Source of the DNA: Ovis canadensis
Taxonomy: Eukaryota > Chordata > Mammalia > Artiodactyla > Bovidae
Length of the DNA: 64,000 bases
Assembly: GCF_042477335.2 (NCBI RefSeq)
Contig: NC_091246.1
Coordinates: forward strand, 14,505,001-14,569,000
Direction of reading: 5' to 3'
Part shown: positions 1 to 11,165 of the stretch, piece by piece
Numbering within the stretch: position 1 is the stretch's first letter
How the letters are laid out: each line of letters starts with the position of its first letter
Notes under the pieces: model-generated
Databases searched by the model: none
What the model saw: the letters and a program-made list of their open reading frames with translations, nothing else
What the model was told of the DNA's origin: nothing
Position numbers and translations under genes: made by a program

Positions 1-114
1 GTTCTGTCCTGAAGCAAAGTTGAGTTAGGCCAATGGGGTTGGGGGGGAGGATAGATCAAGGGCCTGCCCAGACCAAGCCCCCCCGCTACAACTGCCAGAA
101 TGGACCAGCCCATG

Positions 115-122
115 TGACATCA
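115..122 (+). promoter_or_regulatory. CRE-like site upstream of ACTL7B
   Basis: TGACATCA, one base from the palindromic CRE TGACGTCA, lies about 100 bp before the ACTL7B start codon. Many haploid-germ-cell genes are driven by CREM through CRE variants close to the start site, so the position is suggestive. No TATA box is obvious nearby. The site is short and could be chance. Confidence 0.35.
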
Positions 123-222
123 CAATTCCAAGGGGTTGCCAAGTCACTGCTAGAAACAGACCCTCATTTCTCCCCAGGGAGCTCTAGGATGTGGATGTGA
201 GACAGGTGAGCAAGGAAGGCAG

Positions 223-1476
223 ATGGCGACAAGGAACAGCGCTAGCCCCAAGCCGATGGGCACGGCCCAGGGGGACCCAGGAGAGGCAGGCACACTGCCA
301 GGTCCTGATGCTGGCATCCTGGACACAAGTTCGGCCACTCCGCTGAAGATGAAGCCCAAGAAGGTGCGCAAGATCAAGGCGCTCATCATTGACCTGGGCT
401 CCCAGTACTGTAAGTGTGGCTACGCAGGTGAACCGAGGCCCACCTACTTCATCTCCTCCACGGTGGGCAAGCGCTACTCAGAGGCGGCCGATTCCGGTGA
501 CACCCGCAAGGATACCTACGTGGGCCATGAGCTGCTCAACATGGAGGCGCCTCTGAAGCTGATCAACCCGCTCAAATATGGCATCGTGGTGGACTGGGAC
601 TGCATCCAGAGCATCTGGGAGTACATCTTCCACACGGCCATGAAGATCCTCCCCGAGGAGCACGCTGTGCTGGTCTCTGACACCCCGCTCAGCCCCACGA
701 GCAACCGGGAGAAGTATGCAGAGCTGCTGTTCGAGACCTTCGGCATCCCTGCCATGCACGTGACGTCCCAGTCACTGCTGTCCATCTACTCCTATGGCAA
801 GACCTCTGGGCTGGTGGTGGAGAGTGGGCATGGTGTCTCACATGTGGTGCCCATCTCTGAGGGCGACGTGCTGCCCGGCCTGAGCAGTCGAGCTGATTAC
901 GCGGGCAGCGACCTCACCAACTACCTGCTGCAGCTGCTCAACGAGGCCGGCCACAAGTTCACTGACGACCACCTGCACATCATCGAGCACATCAAGAAGA
1001 AGTGCTGCTACTCGGCCCTCAAGCCCGAGGAGGAGCTCGGCCTGTGCCTGGAGGATCTGCGCGTGGACTACGAGCTCCCAGATGGCAAGCTCATCACCAT
1101 CGGCCAGGAGCGCTTCCAGTGCGCTGAGATGCTCTTCAAGCCCACCCTGGTAGGCAGCAACCAGCCCGGCCTCCCCGCACTCACCGCTGCCTGCCTGAAC
1201 CGCTGCCAGGAGGCGGGCTTCAAGGAGGAGATGGCTGCCAACGTGCTGCTGTGCGGCGGCTGCACCATGCTGGATGGCTTCCCCGAGCGCTTCCAGAGGG
1301 AGCTGAGCCTCCTCTGCCCCGGAGACAGCCCTGCAGTGGCCGCGGCTCCCGAGAGGAAGACCTCCGTGTGGACCGGCGGCTCCATCCTGGCCTCCCTGCA
1401 GGCCTTCCAGCAGCTCTGGGTCAGCAAGGAAGAGTTTGAGGAGCGGGGCAGTGCGGCCATCTACAGCAAGTGCTGA
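223..1476 (+). CDS. ACTL7B: Actin-like protein 7B (testis-specific actin-related protein)
   Basis: Single-exon ORF of 417 codons ending in TGA. The N-terminus (MATRNS...[12 protein letters not shown]) and the C-terminus ([15 protein letters not shown]) match mammalian ACTL7B, about 415 aa in human, so the ATG at 223 is the expected start; it has G at +4 but a weak -3 base. A basic N-terminal extension (about residues 1-52) precedes the actin fold. Phosphate-1 loop is at 56-71 ([15 protein letters not shown]), the hinge Gln equivalent at 183, phosphate-2 loop at 200-208 (ESGHGVSHV) and the adenosine-binding loop at 342-355 ([12 protein letters not shown]). In phosphate-2, His203 replaces the Asp of conventional actin (D157), so nucleotide handling probably differs. 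The protein is made in post-meiotic spermatids, and mouse loss of function disrupts spermiogenesis. ACTL7A is expected off the left edge. Intactness and family match make this call very secure. Confidence 0.97.
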   Translation: MATRNSASPKPMGTAQGDPGEAGTLPGPDAGILDTSSATPLKMKPKKVRKIKALIIDLGSQYCKCGYAGEPRPTYFISSTVGKRYSEAADSGDTRKDTYVGHELLNMEAPLKLINPLKYGIVVDWDCIQSIWEYIFHTAMKILPEEHAVLVSDTPLSPTSNREKYAELLFETFGIPAMHVTSQSLLSIYSYGKTSGLVVESGHGVSHVVPISEGDVLPGLSSRADYAGSDLTNYLLQLLNEAGHKFTDDHLHIIEHIKKKCCYSALKPEEELGLCLEDLRVDYELPDGKLITIGQERFQCAEMLFKPTLVGSNQPGLPALTAACLNRCQEAGFKEEMAANVLLCGGCTMLDGFPERFQRELSLLCPGDSPAVAAAPERKTSVWTGGSILASLQAFQQLWVSKEEFEERGSAAIYSKC

Positions 1477-1550
1477 GCAGCAGGGTCCCCACCAGCCAGG
1501 TCTGGGGGCAGGCAGCCACAGGCCACTCTATACACATTTTCAGAATTTCA

Positions 1551-1556
1551 CATAAA
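1551..1556 (+). terminator. ACTL7B: Candidate polyadenylation signal of ACTL7B
   Basis: CATAAA lies 75 bp after the stop codon and is followed by a TG-rich stretch (1567-1590) that could be the downstream element. No canonical AATAAA is present in this short 3' flank. CATAAA is a recognised weak variant, so this is the best candidate, implying a 3'UTR of about 100 nt. Confidence 0.4.
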
Positions 1557-1799
1557 ATTTTACAGTGCAGTGGCTCCTGTCTGGTCTGGATTTCTTGCTC
1601 TAGGCTGATAGCAGAAGGTGGGGAGGGGGATTTGGGCTTTCAGTCTGTATCTGTTGGGTTGGGAGAAGCAGGCACGAGGGGAGGCTCACCGGCCCTTCCC
1701 CTTCTGCCCTGTTCCTGAGGATGACATCATCATAGAGCCCAGAATGTGGCTTCTTGTTCCATTAGCTGTTCAGGGTTCAAAGCCCAATCCAACCAACAC

Positions 1800-1930
1800 T
1801 CATATTGCTTGCTCACCCATAGACCAAGGGGGGAACAAAGGCTCAAATTAAGGGACTGGCTTGGGTTACAAAGTTATGTCGTGAGTGGGACACTCAAACT
1901 AGGTGTCTCCTGTCTTTGACCCTGATGGTC
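1800..1930 (+). repeat. MIR-like SINE fragment
   Basis: The order caaaggctcaaattaagg, then ggttacaaagttatg, then cactcaaactaggtgtc follows the MIR pattern of gaggttaag, ggtcacacagctag and attcaaacccaggtctg. A second weaker MIR-like piece is at about 2120-2260 (gagatggggaaactcaggacc). The rest of 1580-2275 shows nothing recognisable. Confidence 0.4.
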
Positions 1931-2275
1931 GCCTGCCCACAGCTTTATCACTGCTTGACTGCCTCGCTAACCATCTGCCGCACCCCCCTCCCTACCCTGC
2001 AAAGGTACAGCCCATGAGTGTCTCCTGAGTGGGAAGGGCCATTTCTACCCATCAGTGGCACTCTCCTTTTAGACTCCTGCCAAAACTGTGGCTATTTTTA
2101 CAGTGTCACAAGGAGCCACTGAATCTGGAAGATGTTAAGAGAAACCAGAGGCCATTTGGAAATCATTTGGTTCTCTCCCTCCTGTAGAGATGGGGAAACT
2201 CAGGACCAAGATGGAGGGGGCCATGTCAGTGGTTGAGCCTGGGTTTCCTGACCCAGGTCATGATTATTTCCAGGA

Positions 2276-2488
2276 GGGCTTCCCAGGTGGTGCCAGTGGT
2301 AAAGAACCTGCCTGCCAATGCAGGAGATGTAAGAGATGCGGGTTTGATCCCTGGGTTTAGGAAGATCCCCTGGAAGAGGGCATGGCAACCTATTCCAGTA
2401 TTCTTGCCTGAAGAATTCCATAGACAGTGGTGTCCCATGGGGTCGCACAGAGTCAGACACGACTGAAGCAACTTAGTACAAGCACACA
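2276..2488 (+). mobile_element. Bov-tA SINE
   Basis: Begins at gggcttcccaggtgg, has the tRNA-Glu-derived head (gttgatccctgggt-type B box) and runs through ccagtattcttgcctg to the gtcagacacgactgaagc tail. It is nearly full length. This is a ruminant-specific, non-autonomous element mobilised by BovB. Confidence 0.92.
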
Positions 2489-2496
2489 AACATGGA

Positions 2497-2866
2497 TGCT
2501 TTGGTTTGGGCTGCTATAGAAAAACACCACACCTGGGGTGGCTTGTAAACAACAGAAATCTATTTTCTTATAGTTCTGGAGGCTGGAAGTCCAAGAGCCG
2601 GGTGCCAGCATGGCAGGCTTCCAGTGAAAAGCTTCTTCCAGGTTGCAGACCCCTGACATCCAGCTACGTTCTCACTTGATAGATGGGATGAGGGGTGTCT
2701 CTGGGGTCTCTGCTGTTGAGGCACTAATCCCATCCATGAAGGCCTTACCCTCCCAAAGTTCTCCCTCCCCTAACGCATGACTTTGGGGATTACGTTTTCA
2801 ACATAGGAATTTGGAGCTGGGGGCTGGGGACTGGGAGAGTGGAAGCAAACATTTAAACTATAGCAA
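2497..2866 (+). repeat. Ancient mammalian interspersed repeat (copy A)
   Basis: Starts with ggtttgggctgctatag and contains ggtggcttgtaaacaacag and tagttctggaggctgg. It belongs to the same family as 20986-21346, which has the same order of segments. I recognise it as a widespread mammalian repeat but cannot name the family with confidence. Confidence 0.55.
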
Positions 2867-3799
2867 TGATTCTTAATGGTTAGCAACCTTTAAGCACTTA
2901 ACCAAGCATCTACTGTGGATGAGACCCAGACGGGAGACAGAAATGACCAGTGTGGCCCTTTCCTCGGGATCACACACAGCTCCTGGGGGCAGCCACATTG
3001 ATAAGGAAACAAGGCCTGAGCTCAGTGTTCCTGAGGGTGGGAAGGTGGAGGTGTGCATATTGAAAAGCTGCGAATGGAGAAGGAAGTGCTGGGTGTGGTG
3101 ACCACTTGGTAGCTTTGAGGCTGAAGGAGAAGACATCAAGACTTGTGAAGGACTTCAGCTGGTGAATGACTGTCTGCCTAGAAGAGGGTTGTTCCTGCCT
3201 CTTCTACTCTCACCTCCAGATGGGGCCCCATGACTGGCGGCCCATGAGCAGAGTCAGTGAAATCAGCCCTTGGTGAGCTGTGTAATCTGATGGGCCATCA
3301 GGTATCCCTGAGCCACTTCTTACCTTAGACAAAGAGTCCTGCTCTGGGGGCATTCTGTGAGGCTCCCTTTGTCCCTGGTCCTGTGCTAGGGACTGCAGGT
3401 TTGGGAAAGAACCAGACGTGGTTCTTCATCACCTTTATCACCTAATGCCCTGGCATCTGGGCCTTCCCTGTTGCCTAGAATTGGGTTTGTAGCCTGGAGT
3501 TGGGGTTCCTCTGGGACTGACAGGGCTTTGGTGCTATGCAGGGCTCTTGCCTGTGGAGACAGCTTCAGACTGGAGGCTGGTGGTGCCAGTCGACACAGTT
3601 TATTTGGCCAAGCAGTGAAAATAATATTTTTTTTGGAATGTGAATTCTTTCAGTAGGACCTATATTCTTATGTTGCCAATGTCTCCACCTCTCTGATGTC
3701 TTCATACATACCTGCTGCTTCAACATAACTTTTGCTTTATTAGCCAGCATTCATTTCTGTGGCTTGCAACCCAAGAACCTTGGCTTGATATTTCTCCTA
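2867..3799. other. Intergenic stretch, no gene seen
   Basis: Only short ORFs without protein-like features on either strand. No recognisable repeat apart from simple compositional bias. Confidence 0.5.
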
Positions 3800-3905
3800 A
3801 AAGCCTGATGAGATACAGAGAGGAAAGTGGAAGCTTACAGAGGGGAATGTAGTATACCCCAAATCACACAGGCAGTAAGTTAGTGCTGCATGTAAATGTT
3901 CTTCC
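3800..3905 (+). repeat. MIR-like fragment
   Basis: The sequence tgagatacagagaggaaag followed by ccccaaatcacacaggcag and taagttagtgctgc matches the conserved core of MIR. Confidence 0.45.
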
Positions 3906-5519
3906 ACATGCTGGTCTTGACAATCGCTGAAAGCGATGTCTGTGTCTACCGCCCCACCTCCACAATCTGTTCTCCTCACGCCCTCCATTCTCAGCAACTT
4001 CTCCACAGTCACAGCTTCAGTGCTCTCACCTCCTGTTCATCTCCTCCAAAAACATCGTTGTGGCAGGTGCTATAAAAACATGAATCACTTAGGAGACTCT
4101 AATATGAACTTATTTAAGCCAACCACAGGCACGACAGATTTAATTTTTATAGAAAAATATGGGTCAACACATTTCAGCTTAGGTGACTGACCACGTGTGT
4201 TTATCTCCTCTTCCGCCTAAGCTTCACTGAAGTGATAGCAGAGAAATATAGATGCATAACCCACTACAAATGAGGATGGTGGGGGGACTGCAGGAAGCCA
4301 GGGATCTGTACTTGATTCTGGAGGAGAATGGATGCAGGGCAGAAAGGCTGCAGTCTGAAATGTGCAGGTGCTCCCCCCAGGGGAGGGCAACTTCCTGTCC
4401 TGAAGGATGAGAAGAGGTTTGTGGCTTGGAAAATGCCAAGTAGAGGAGGAAGAGAAGTGTGCGTGACAGTCAGGTTAGGGGCGGAGACGGCAACCAGCGG
4501 TCTCTATCTGAGAGCATAGCTCCCCTCTCTGCCTCTGCATAGGTAGAGGGGTGAGCCTGTAAGCGATGTTTTGCAGACAAAAAAATTGAAGAGTTCTCTC
4601 TGTGATAGCAGTGCTAGTACAGGGAAGAGAGGGAGAGGACTGTATGTTGAGCAGGTCGTGAACCTCACCTGTAGCCCATTGTGGCTCCCCTAAAGCACGA
4701 GTCACACTCAGGTCTTGCTAACACCCCCCAGGTGGAACCAATAGTTGATGCCCCCCTCATCTCTTACCTACAATGCCCAGTTTCTATATGGGCATCAGAT
4801 GTGACCCTGGGCTGACTCCGGACTCCAGCACCCAAAGCAGAGCATATCACTTAGGTTAAGCCAATCAGACCAGTCCATCTACCTGGCCACAGTGGTTGGC
4901 TGGGTGTGAGCATGTGACCTCAGCTGCCCATCTGTCTGTGTCCCCACCCCGCAGGGTAAGACACAGACCTTTCGCTTCGAAGGTTGACTTGAAATTGAAG
5001 TATATGTGGTGCTGTGGCAAAATGTGTTACCTTGCAGAAGAAGCCAGCTTGAAGCTGACCCACCAAGGAGCGTGGAACTCAGAGAATCTCAGAGAAAGGG
5101 CTGGCTGTCCTGAAGCAAAGTGACCTCCTAGTGAGACCATGCCCAGAGCACCCTCTGCCATCAGGCCAACAGGCTTTGTTTCCACCACCATTCATCCTCA
5201 TCCCTCAGGTAAGAGTTTGTGTGTATCTTCCACTCTGACTGAGAACATTCTAACTGCTTCTGTTTCCTTCTCAACAATGGCATTCCTCCTGAGCAGTCTA
5301 CATGGAGGAGGAGCCAGGGCTGGAGACAATTCTTATAGTTGAAATGTGAAGACCAACACTTCATTTATTTCCCAACACAAAAGCTATCACACGTAAAGAA
5401 TTTTGTCATGGTATTAGAGAATGTCAGATAACACGTTCACACTTTAGAGTAGAAACCTAAGCGTGTCTGTTGGCCGTTGGCCTATATTCCCTTGTTTAGA
5501 TGTTTGTCCATCTGTGAGG
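3906..5519. other. Intergenic stretch, no gene seen
   Basis: No long ORF, no splice-bounded coding pattern and no young repeat. Probably unique sequence with very old decayed repeats. Confidence 0.5.
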
Positions 5520-5765
5520 TTAAACTTGAATTCTTAAGGGCAGGCACTTGGACTGCCTCATTCGTGCAGAGCATAGCATGGTGTCGGTGTTCAGTATGTG
5601 CCAATGGAAATGACGTCCTCCCAGACTGTGAAGCACAAGTTACAAGGATCTTTCTGCATTTCACAGGTGAGGACCCTGAAGCTTGGAGAGGTTAAGAATT
5701 TTGCCCAACTTTACTCACCTGGTAAATCAAAGTCTTGTGTTAAATTAAAGTTTGGTGATTCCAAA
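5520..5765 (+). repeat. L2 3' end followed by MIR fragment
   Basis: At 5520-5615 ttaagggcaggcacttgg, then gcagagcatagcatgg, resembles the L2 3' end. At 5620-5765 gtgaggaccctgaagcttgg, then gaggttaagaattttgccc, resembles MIR. Both are old and diverged. Confidence 0.45.
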
Positions 5766-5820
5766 ATGCTTTTCTGCCCTTGTCTCCTTTCTGTAAAATT
5801 TCCATCTCTTTTACAAGAAC

Positions 5821-6047
5821 AGCTTCCCAGGTGGTAAAGAATCTGCCTGCCAGTGCAGGAGTCACAGGAGACTTGGGTTTGATTCCTGGGTCAGGAAGAC
5901 CCTCTGGATTAGGAAATGACAACCCATTCCAGTATTCTTGCCTGGGAAATCCCATGGATAGAGGAGTTGGGTGGGCTGCAGACCCAGGGAATGCAAAGAG
6001 TCGAACACAACTGACGACTGAGCACGCACACATAAGAAAAAAAAAAG
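5821..6047 (+). mobile_element. Bov-tA SINE
   Basis: agcttcccaggtggtaaag through ccagtattcttgcctggg to cgaacacaactgacgactg, ending in an A-rich tail (gaaaaaaaaaag). The 5' few bases of the head are missing. Confidence 0.9.
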
Positions 6048-6061
6048 TATAAATGATTCCT

Positions 6062-6272
6062 TTCAATTCAATTCAATTCAGTTCAGTCACTCAGTCAAGT
6101 CCTACTCTTTATGACCCCATGGGCCACAGCGCGCTGGGCTTCCCTGGCCATCACCAATTCCTGGAGCTTGCTCAAATTCATGTCCATCGAGTCGGTGATG
6201 TCATCCAACCATCTCATCCTCTGTTGTCCCCTTCTCCTGCCTTCAGTCTTTTCCAATGAGTCAATTGTTCAC
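6062..6272 (-). mobile_element. BovB LINE 3'-end fragment
   Basis: Reads on + as the complement of the BovB 3' end: an (ATTCA/GTTCA)n tail, then gaccccatgggccacag and ggtgatgtcatccaacc. It stops after ttccaatgagtcaattg, where a second BovB tail begins at once. Confidence 0.85.
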
Positions 6273-9200
6273 ATCAGTTCAGTTCAGCTCAGTTGCTCAG
6301 TCGTGTCTGATTCTTTGTGACCCCACGAATTGCAGGATGCCAGGCCTCCCTGTCCAGCACCAACAACCGGAGTTCACTCAAACTCAAGTCCCTCAAGTTG
6401 GTGATGCCATCCAGCCATCTCATCCTCTGTCGTCCCCTTCTCCTCCTGCCCCCAATCCCTCCCAGCATCAGAGTCTTTTCCAATGAGTCAACTCTTTGCG
6501 TGATGTGGCCAAAGTACTGGAGCTTCAGCATCAGTCTTTCCAATGAATATTTAGGACTGATCTCCTTTAGGATTGACTGGTTTGATCTCTTTGCTATCCA
6601 AGGGACTCTCAAGAGTCTTCTCTGGCACCACAGTTTGAAAGCATCAGTTCTTCAGTGCTCAACCTTCTTTATGGTCCAACTCTCACATCTGTACATGACC
6701 ACTGGAAAAACCATAGCTTCGACTAGATGGACCTTTGTTGGCAAATCAATGTCTCTGCTTTTGAATTCGCTGTCTAGGTTTGTCATAGCTTTTCTTCCAA
6801 AGAGTAAGCATCTTTTAATTTCATGACTACAGTCACCGTCTGCAGTGATTTTAGAGCCCAGGAAAATAAAGTCTGTCACTGTTTCCAATTTTTCCCCATC
6901 TATTTGCCATGAGGTGATGGGACTGGATGCCATGATCTTCATTTTTTGAAAGTTTAGTTTTAAGCCAGCTTTTTCACTCTCCTCTTTCACTTTCATCAAG
7001 AGGCTTTTTAGTTTCTCTTCGCTTTCTGCCATAAGGGTGGTGTCATCTGCATATCTGAGGTTATTGATATTTCTCCTGGCAATCTTATTCCAGCTTGTGC
7101 TTCTTCCAGCCCAGCGTTTCTCACAATGTTCTCTGCATATAAGTTAAATAAGCAGGGTGACATATACAGCCTTGATATATTCCTTTCCCAATTTGGAACC
7201 AATTTGTTGTTCCATGTCTTGTTTTAACTGTTGCTTCTTGACCTGCATACAGATTTCTCAGGAGGCAGGGTCAAATGGTCTGGTATACCCACCTCTTAAA
7301 GAATTTTCCACAGTTTGTTGTGATCCACACAGTCAAAGGCTTTGGCAGAGTCAATAAAGCAGAAGTAGATGTATTTCTGGAACTCTCTTTCTTTTTTGAT
7401 GATCCAACAGATGTTGGCAATTTGATCTTTGGTTCCTCTTCCTTTTCTAAATCCAGTTTGAACATCTGGAAGTTCATGGTTCACATACTGTTGAAGCCTA
7501 GCTTGGAGAATTTTGAGCATTACTTTGCTAGTGTGTGAGATGAGTGCAATTGTGCAGTAGTTTGAACATTCTTTAGCATTGCCTTTCTTTGGGATTAGAA
7601 TGAAAACTGACCTTTTCCAGTCCTGTGGCCACTGCTGAGTTTTCCCAATTTGCTGGCATATTGAGTGCAGCACTTTCACAGCATCATCTTTAAAGATTTG
7701 AAACAGCTCAACTGGAATTCCAGTCCCTCCACTAGCTTTGTTTGTAGTGAGGTTTCCTAAGGTCTGCTTGACTTCGCATTCCAGGATGTCTGGCTCCAGG
7801 TTAGTGATCACACCATCGTGATTATCTGGGTCATGAAGATCTTTTTCGTACAGTTCTTCTGTGTATTCTTGCCACCTCTTCTTAATAGCTTCTGCTGCTG
7901 TTAGGTCCATACCATTTCTGTCCTTTATCGAGCCCATCTTTGCATGAAATGTTCCCTTGGTATCTCTAATTTTCTTGAAGAGCTCTCTAGTCTTTCCCAT
8001 TCTATTGTTTTCCTCTATTTGCACTGATCACTGAGGAAGGCTTTCTTATCTCTCCTTGCTATTCTTTGGAACTCTGCATTCAAAAGGGTATATCTTTCCT
8101 TTTCTCCTTTGCCTTTAGTGTCTTTTCTTTTCTCAGCTATTTGTAAGGCCTCTTCAGACAACCATTTTGCCTTTCTTTTTCTTGGGGATGGTCTTGATCC
8201 TGCCTCTTGTACAATGTCACGAACCTCCGTCCATAGTTCTTCAGGCACTCTATCAGATCTAATCCCTTGAGTCTATTTCTCCCTTCCACTGTATAATCAT
8301 AAGGGATTTGATTTAGGTCATACCTGACTATGCCAAAGCCTTTGACTGTGTGGATCACAATAAACTGTGGAAAATTCTGAGAGACATGGGAATACCAGAC
8401 CACCTGACCTGCCTCTTGAGAAATCTGTATGCAGGTCAGGAAGCAACAGTTAGAACTGGACATGGAACAACAGACTGGTTCCAAATAGGAAAAGGAGTAC
8501 GTCAAGGCTGTATATTGTCACCCTGCTTATTTAACTTCTATGCAGAGTACATCATGAGAAACGCTGGACTGGAAGAAACACAAGCTGGAATAAGATTGCC
8601 GGGAGGAATATCAATCACCTCAGATATGCAGATGACACCACCCTTATGGCAGAAAGTGAAGAGGAACTCAAAAGCCTCTTGATGAGAGTGAAAGAGGAGA
8701 GTGAAAAAGTTGGCTTAAAGCTCAACATTCAGAAAACGAAGGAAAAAAAAAAGAAAACGAAGATCATGGCATCTGGTCCCATCACTTCATGGGAAATAGA
8801 TGGGGAAACAGTGGCTGAATTTATTTTTGGGGGGCTCCAAAATCACTGCAGAGGGTGACTGCAGCCATGAAATTAAAAGATGCTTACTCCTTGGAAGAAA
8901 AGTTATGACCAACCTAGACAGCGTATTCAAAAGCAGAGACATTACTTTGCCGACTAAGGTCCGTCTAGTCAAGGCTATGGTTTTTCCTGTGGTCATGTAT
9001 GGATGTGAGAGTTGGACTGTGAAGAAGGCTGAGCACCGAAGAACTGATGCTTTTGAAGTGTGGTGTTGGAGAAGACTCTTGAGAGTCCCTTGGACTGCAA
9101 GGAGATCCAACCAGTCCATTCTGAAGGAGATCAGCCCTGGGATTTCTTTGGAAGGAATGATGCTAAAGCTGAAACTCCAGTACTTTGGCCATGTCATGCA

Positions 9201-9550
9201 AAGAGCTGACTCATTGGAAAAGACTCTGATGCTGGGAGGGATTGGGGGCAGGAGGCGAAGGGGACAACAGAGGATGAGATGGCTGGATGGCATCACTGAC
9301 TCGATGGATGTGAGTCTGAGTGAACTCCGGGAGTTGGTGATGGACAGGGAGACCTGGTGTGCTGTGATTCATGGGGTCACAAAAAGTCAGACACGACTGG
9401 GTGACTGGACTGAACTGAACCGAATGGTCTAGTGGCTTTCCCTACTTTCTTCAGTTTAAGTCTGAGTTTTGCAATAAGGAGTTCATGATCTGAGCCACAG
9501 TCAGCTCCCGGTCTTGTTTTTGACGACTGTATAGAGCTTATCCATGAACA
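6273..9550 (-). mobile_element. BovB LINE, 5'-truncated, split by a second BovB
   Basis: BovB in minus orientation from its 3' tail (6273) through the reverse-transcriptase region to 8327. It is interrupted at 8328-9423 and resumes at 9424 with the next part of the same element (complement of the ccactagaccatt region), ending near 9550 in the segment before RT. The longest surviving reading frame, 7296-8024 (minus), contains RT signatures: FRKGRGTKDQI and AFDCVDH, the latter with the motif-A aspartates. Host sequence totals about 2.2 kb against about 3.2 kb for a full BovB. Frames are broken, so this is a dead copy. Confidence 0.9.
8328..9423 (+). mobile_element. BovB LINE 3' half nested in the minus-strand BovB
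   Basis: Plus-strand BovB from ctatgccaaagcctttgact (RT motif-A region) to the gactgaactgaacc tail. A frame of 210 codons at 8800-9432 covers the C-terminal domain ([29 protein letters not shown]). A 16-bp imperfect A-rich duplication near 8740-8760 and frameshifts inactivate it. It sits exactly inside the continuity of the surrounding minus-strand BovB, so it inserted later. Confidence 0.92.
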
Positions 9551-10098
9551 ACAAATATGATGTAATTTCATGATCATCCCAAGGTGTAAAGGGTAAGAAT
9601 GCCAATTCTTTAGCAAACAAGAGACAGCTTGCCTCAGATTTCCAGAGACATAAGTTAGCAAGTATTAGGGTGACATCCTGTGGTGAAATCCTATGGCAAG
9701 AGGCCTGTTACCCTCACTGCCTTATCTGGGGAGACTAATCTCTCTCCCTCACGTGTATTACTAAGTTTTCCCCAAGAGTTATCTGTGTGAGGTGGGTTTA
9801 AGCAATTAACTATTACAGTGCAGACCATTAACGATGTTCTATTTGATAAGCGGATTTTTTTGTTTTTGTTTTTAATTAAATCCACGTTGTCTTGTAATGC
9901 AGTGGTTCTTAATCAGTTGGGAGGGGGAGTATAGGGATTTGGTGATGCAACCGGAGCTAGTCTTAATGGCTTGTGAGAGCCCATTGCTGATTATTCAGAA
10001 ATTTTGTAAGCCAGTTCAACTGTGTTGGTAGCTTGAAATTGACCAAGTAAAAAGTATTGCATTTTTTTTTCTCTGCAAGTAGGCCTTCTTCTTTTCAG

Positions 10099-10355
10099 GG
10101 CATCTATGGCAACCCACTCCAGTACTCTTGCCTGGCAAATCCCATGGATGGAGGAGCCTTGTAGGCTGCAGTCCATGGGGTTGCTAGAAGTCAGACAAGA
10201 CTGAGTGACTTCTCTTTCACTTTTCATTTTCATGCATTGGAGAAGGAAATGGCAACCCAGTCCTGTGTTCTTGCCTGGAGAGTTCCAGGGAAGGGGGAGC
10301 CTGATGGGCTGCCGTCTCTGGGGCCGCACAGAGTTGGACACAACTGAAGTGACTT
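10099..10355 (+). mobile_element. Bov-A2-type SINE (two BovA units)
   Basis: Two tandem BovA monomers: catctatggcaacccactcc to gtcagacaagactgagtg, then gaaggaaatggcaacccag to gttggacacaactgaagtg. Both end in the gactgaagtgactt-type tail, and the unit runs into the AGC microsatellite. There is no tRNA head, as expected for Bov-A2. Confidence 0.85.

Positions 10356-10391
<36 letters not shown>
10356..10391 (+). repeat. (AGC)n microsatellite at the SINE tail
   Basis: Twelve uninterrupted AGC units directly follow the Bov-A2 tail. AGC tracts at Bov-A/Bov-tA 3' ends are typical of ruminants and often length-polymorphic. Short poly-Ala/poly-Cys ORFs here are artefacts of this repeat. Confidence 0.95.
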
Positions 10392-10395
10392 TAAT

Positions 10396-10555
10396 ATGTA
10401 ATGCCAGGCTCCTCTGTCCATGGGATTCTCCAGTCAAGAACATTGGAGTGGGTTGCCATTCCCTTTTCCAGGGGTCTTCCCAACCCCGGGATTGAACTTG
10501 GATCTCCTGCGTTGCAGGCGGATTCTTTACCATATGAGCCACCAGGGAAGCCCCA
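10396..10555 (-). mobile_element. Bov-tA SINE
   Basis: Complement orientation: caggctcctctgtccatggg through the complement of the tRNA-like head, gattgaacttggatctcctg, ending at gagccaccagggaagcccc. It abuts the AGC tract, making an inverted SINE pair. Confidence 0.9.
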
Positions 10556-10699
10556 ATATATAATAGAGATACAATTACACACTAAAGGGGAGAGGGTCAT
10601 GGCTCAAACAGCAGGGAAATTTTTATGTCAAATTTTTCATGTCTTAAAAATAATTTTGCTTCACCATGAAGCTCTGCTCTATAAGGTCAGAATGTCTTT

Positions 10700-10925
10700 T
10701 ACCACCTGTCCAAGTTCCACTCTTCTTCAAGACACAACCTGAATGTCTGTTCCCCTGGAAGACATTCTTCCCCGCTTGTCCCTTCCCACCACTGTGACCT
10801 TGCATTACCAGCCTTGGCTTTTATCATCTGCCCAATTTGGTGGAAAGAACAGACTATGTCTCCCCCATCTCTGTCTTGGCTCATTGTAGGGGCTCTGGGG
10901 GAAATAAGTGGTATGCATTGCTGAG
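10700..10925 (+). repeat. L2-like LINE fragment
   Basis: aagttccactcttcttcaag through gaagacattcttccccgc, then gaacagactatgtctcccc and tcattgtaggggctctg, follows the L2 3'-end order. Highly diverged. Confidence 0.35.
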
Positions 10926-10989
10926 AGGCTTCTTAATTGTATTTACCAGGCCTGAACATTTTGCTGTGTTGCCCCAGAATTCTGCAGAA

Positions 10990-11165
10990 TCTCTAGGGTT
11001 CTCAGCCTTTTAACCCTGGCTTCTTGTCAGAATCACCTGGGGAGCTTTTAAAAAAACACCAGTGCCTGACTTTAGTCCCAGTTAAATCAGAATGTGGAAG
11101 TACCAGTGGAAGTACCAGTGTGATCTTCCAGGCCCCCAGGGATTCTGATGTGGGAACCTCTGCTC
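10990..11165 (+). repeat. MER5-like DNA transposon fragment
   Basis: agaatcacctggggagctt, an internal tcccagttaaatcagaatg and ccagggattctgatgtggg match the hAT-type MER5A layout. A short internal duplication (ggaagtaccagt twice) is near 11096-11120. A smaller MER5-like piece is at about 13967-14010. Confidence 0.5.

Noticed and set aside
2276..2360. tRNA-like sequences in Bov-tA heads (many sites)
   Set aside because: These are SINE-embedded tRNA-Glu relics without a functional cloverleaf; not tRNA genes.
7296..8024. 242-codon minus-strand ORF with reverse-transcriptase motifs as a gene
   Set aside because: It is an internal piece of a broken, 5'-truncated BovB; reported as mobile element instead.
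10230..10542. ORFs with poly-Ala or poly-Cys
   Set aside because: Translation of the AGC microsatellite and flanking SINEs.
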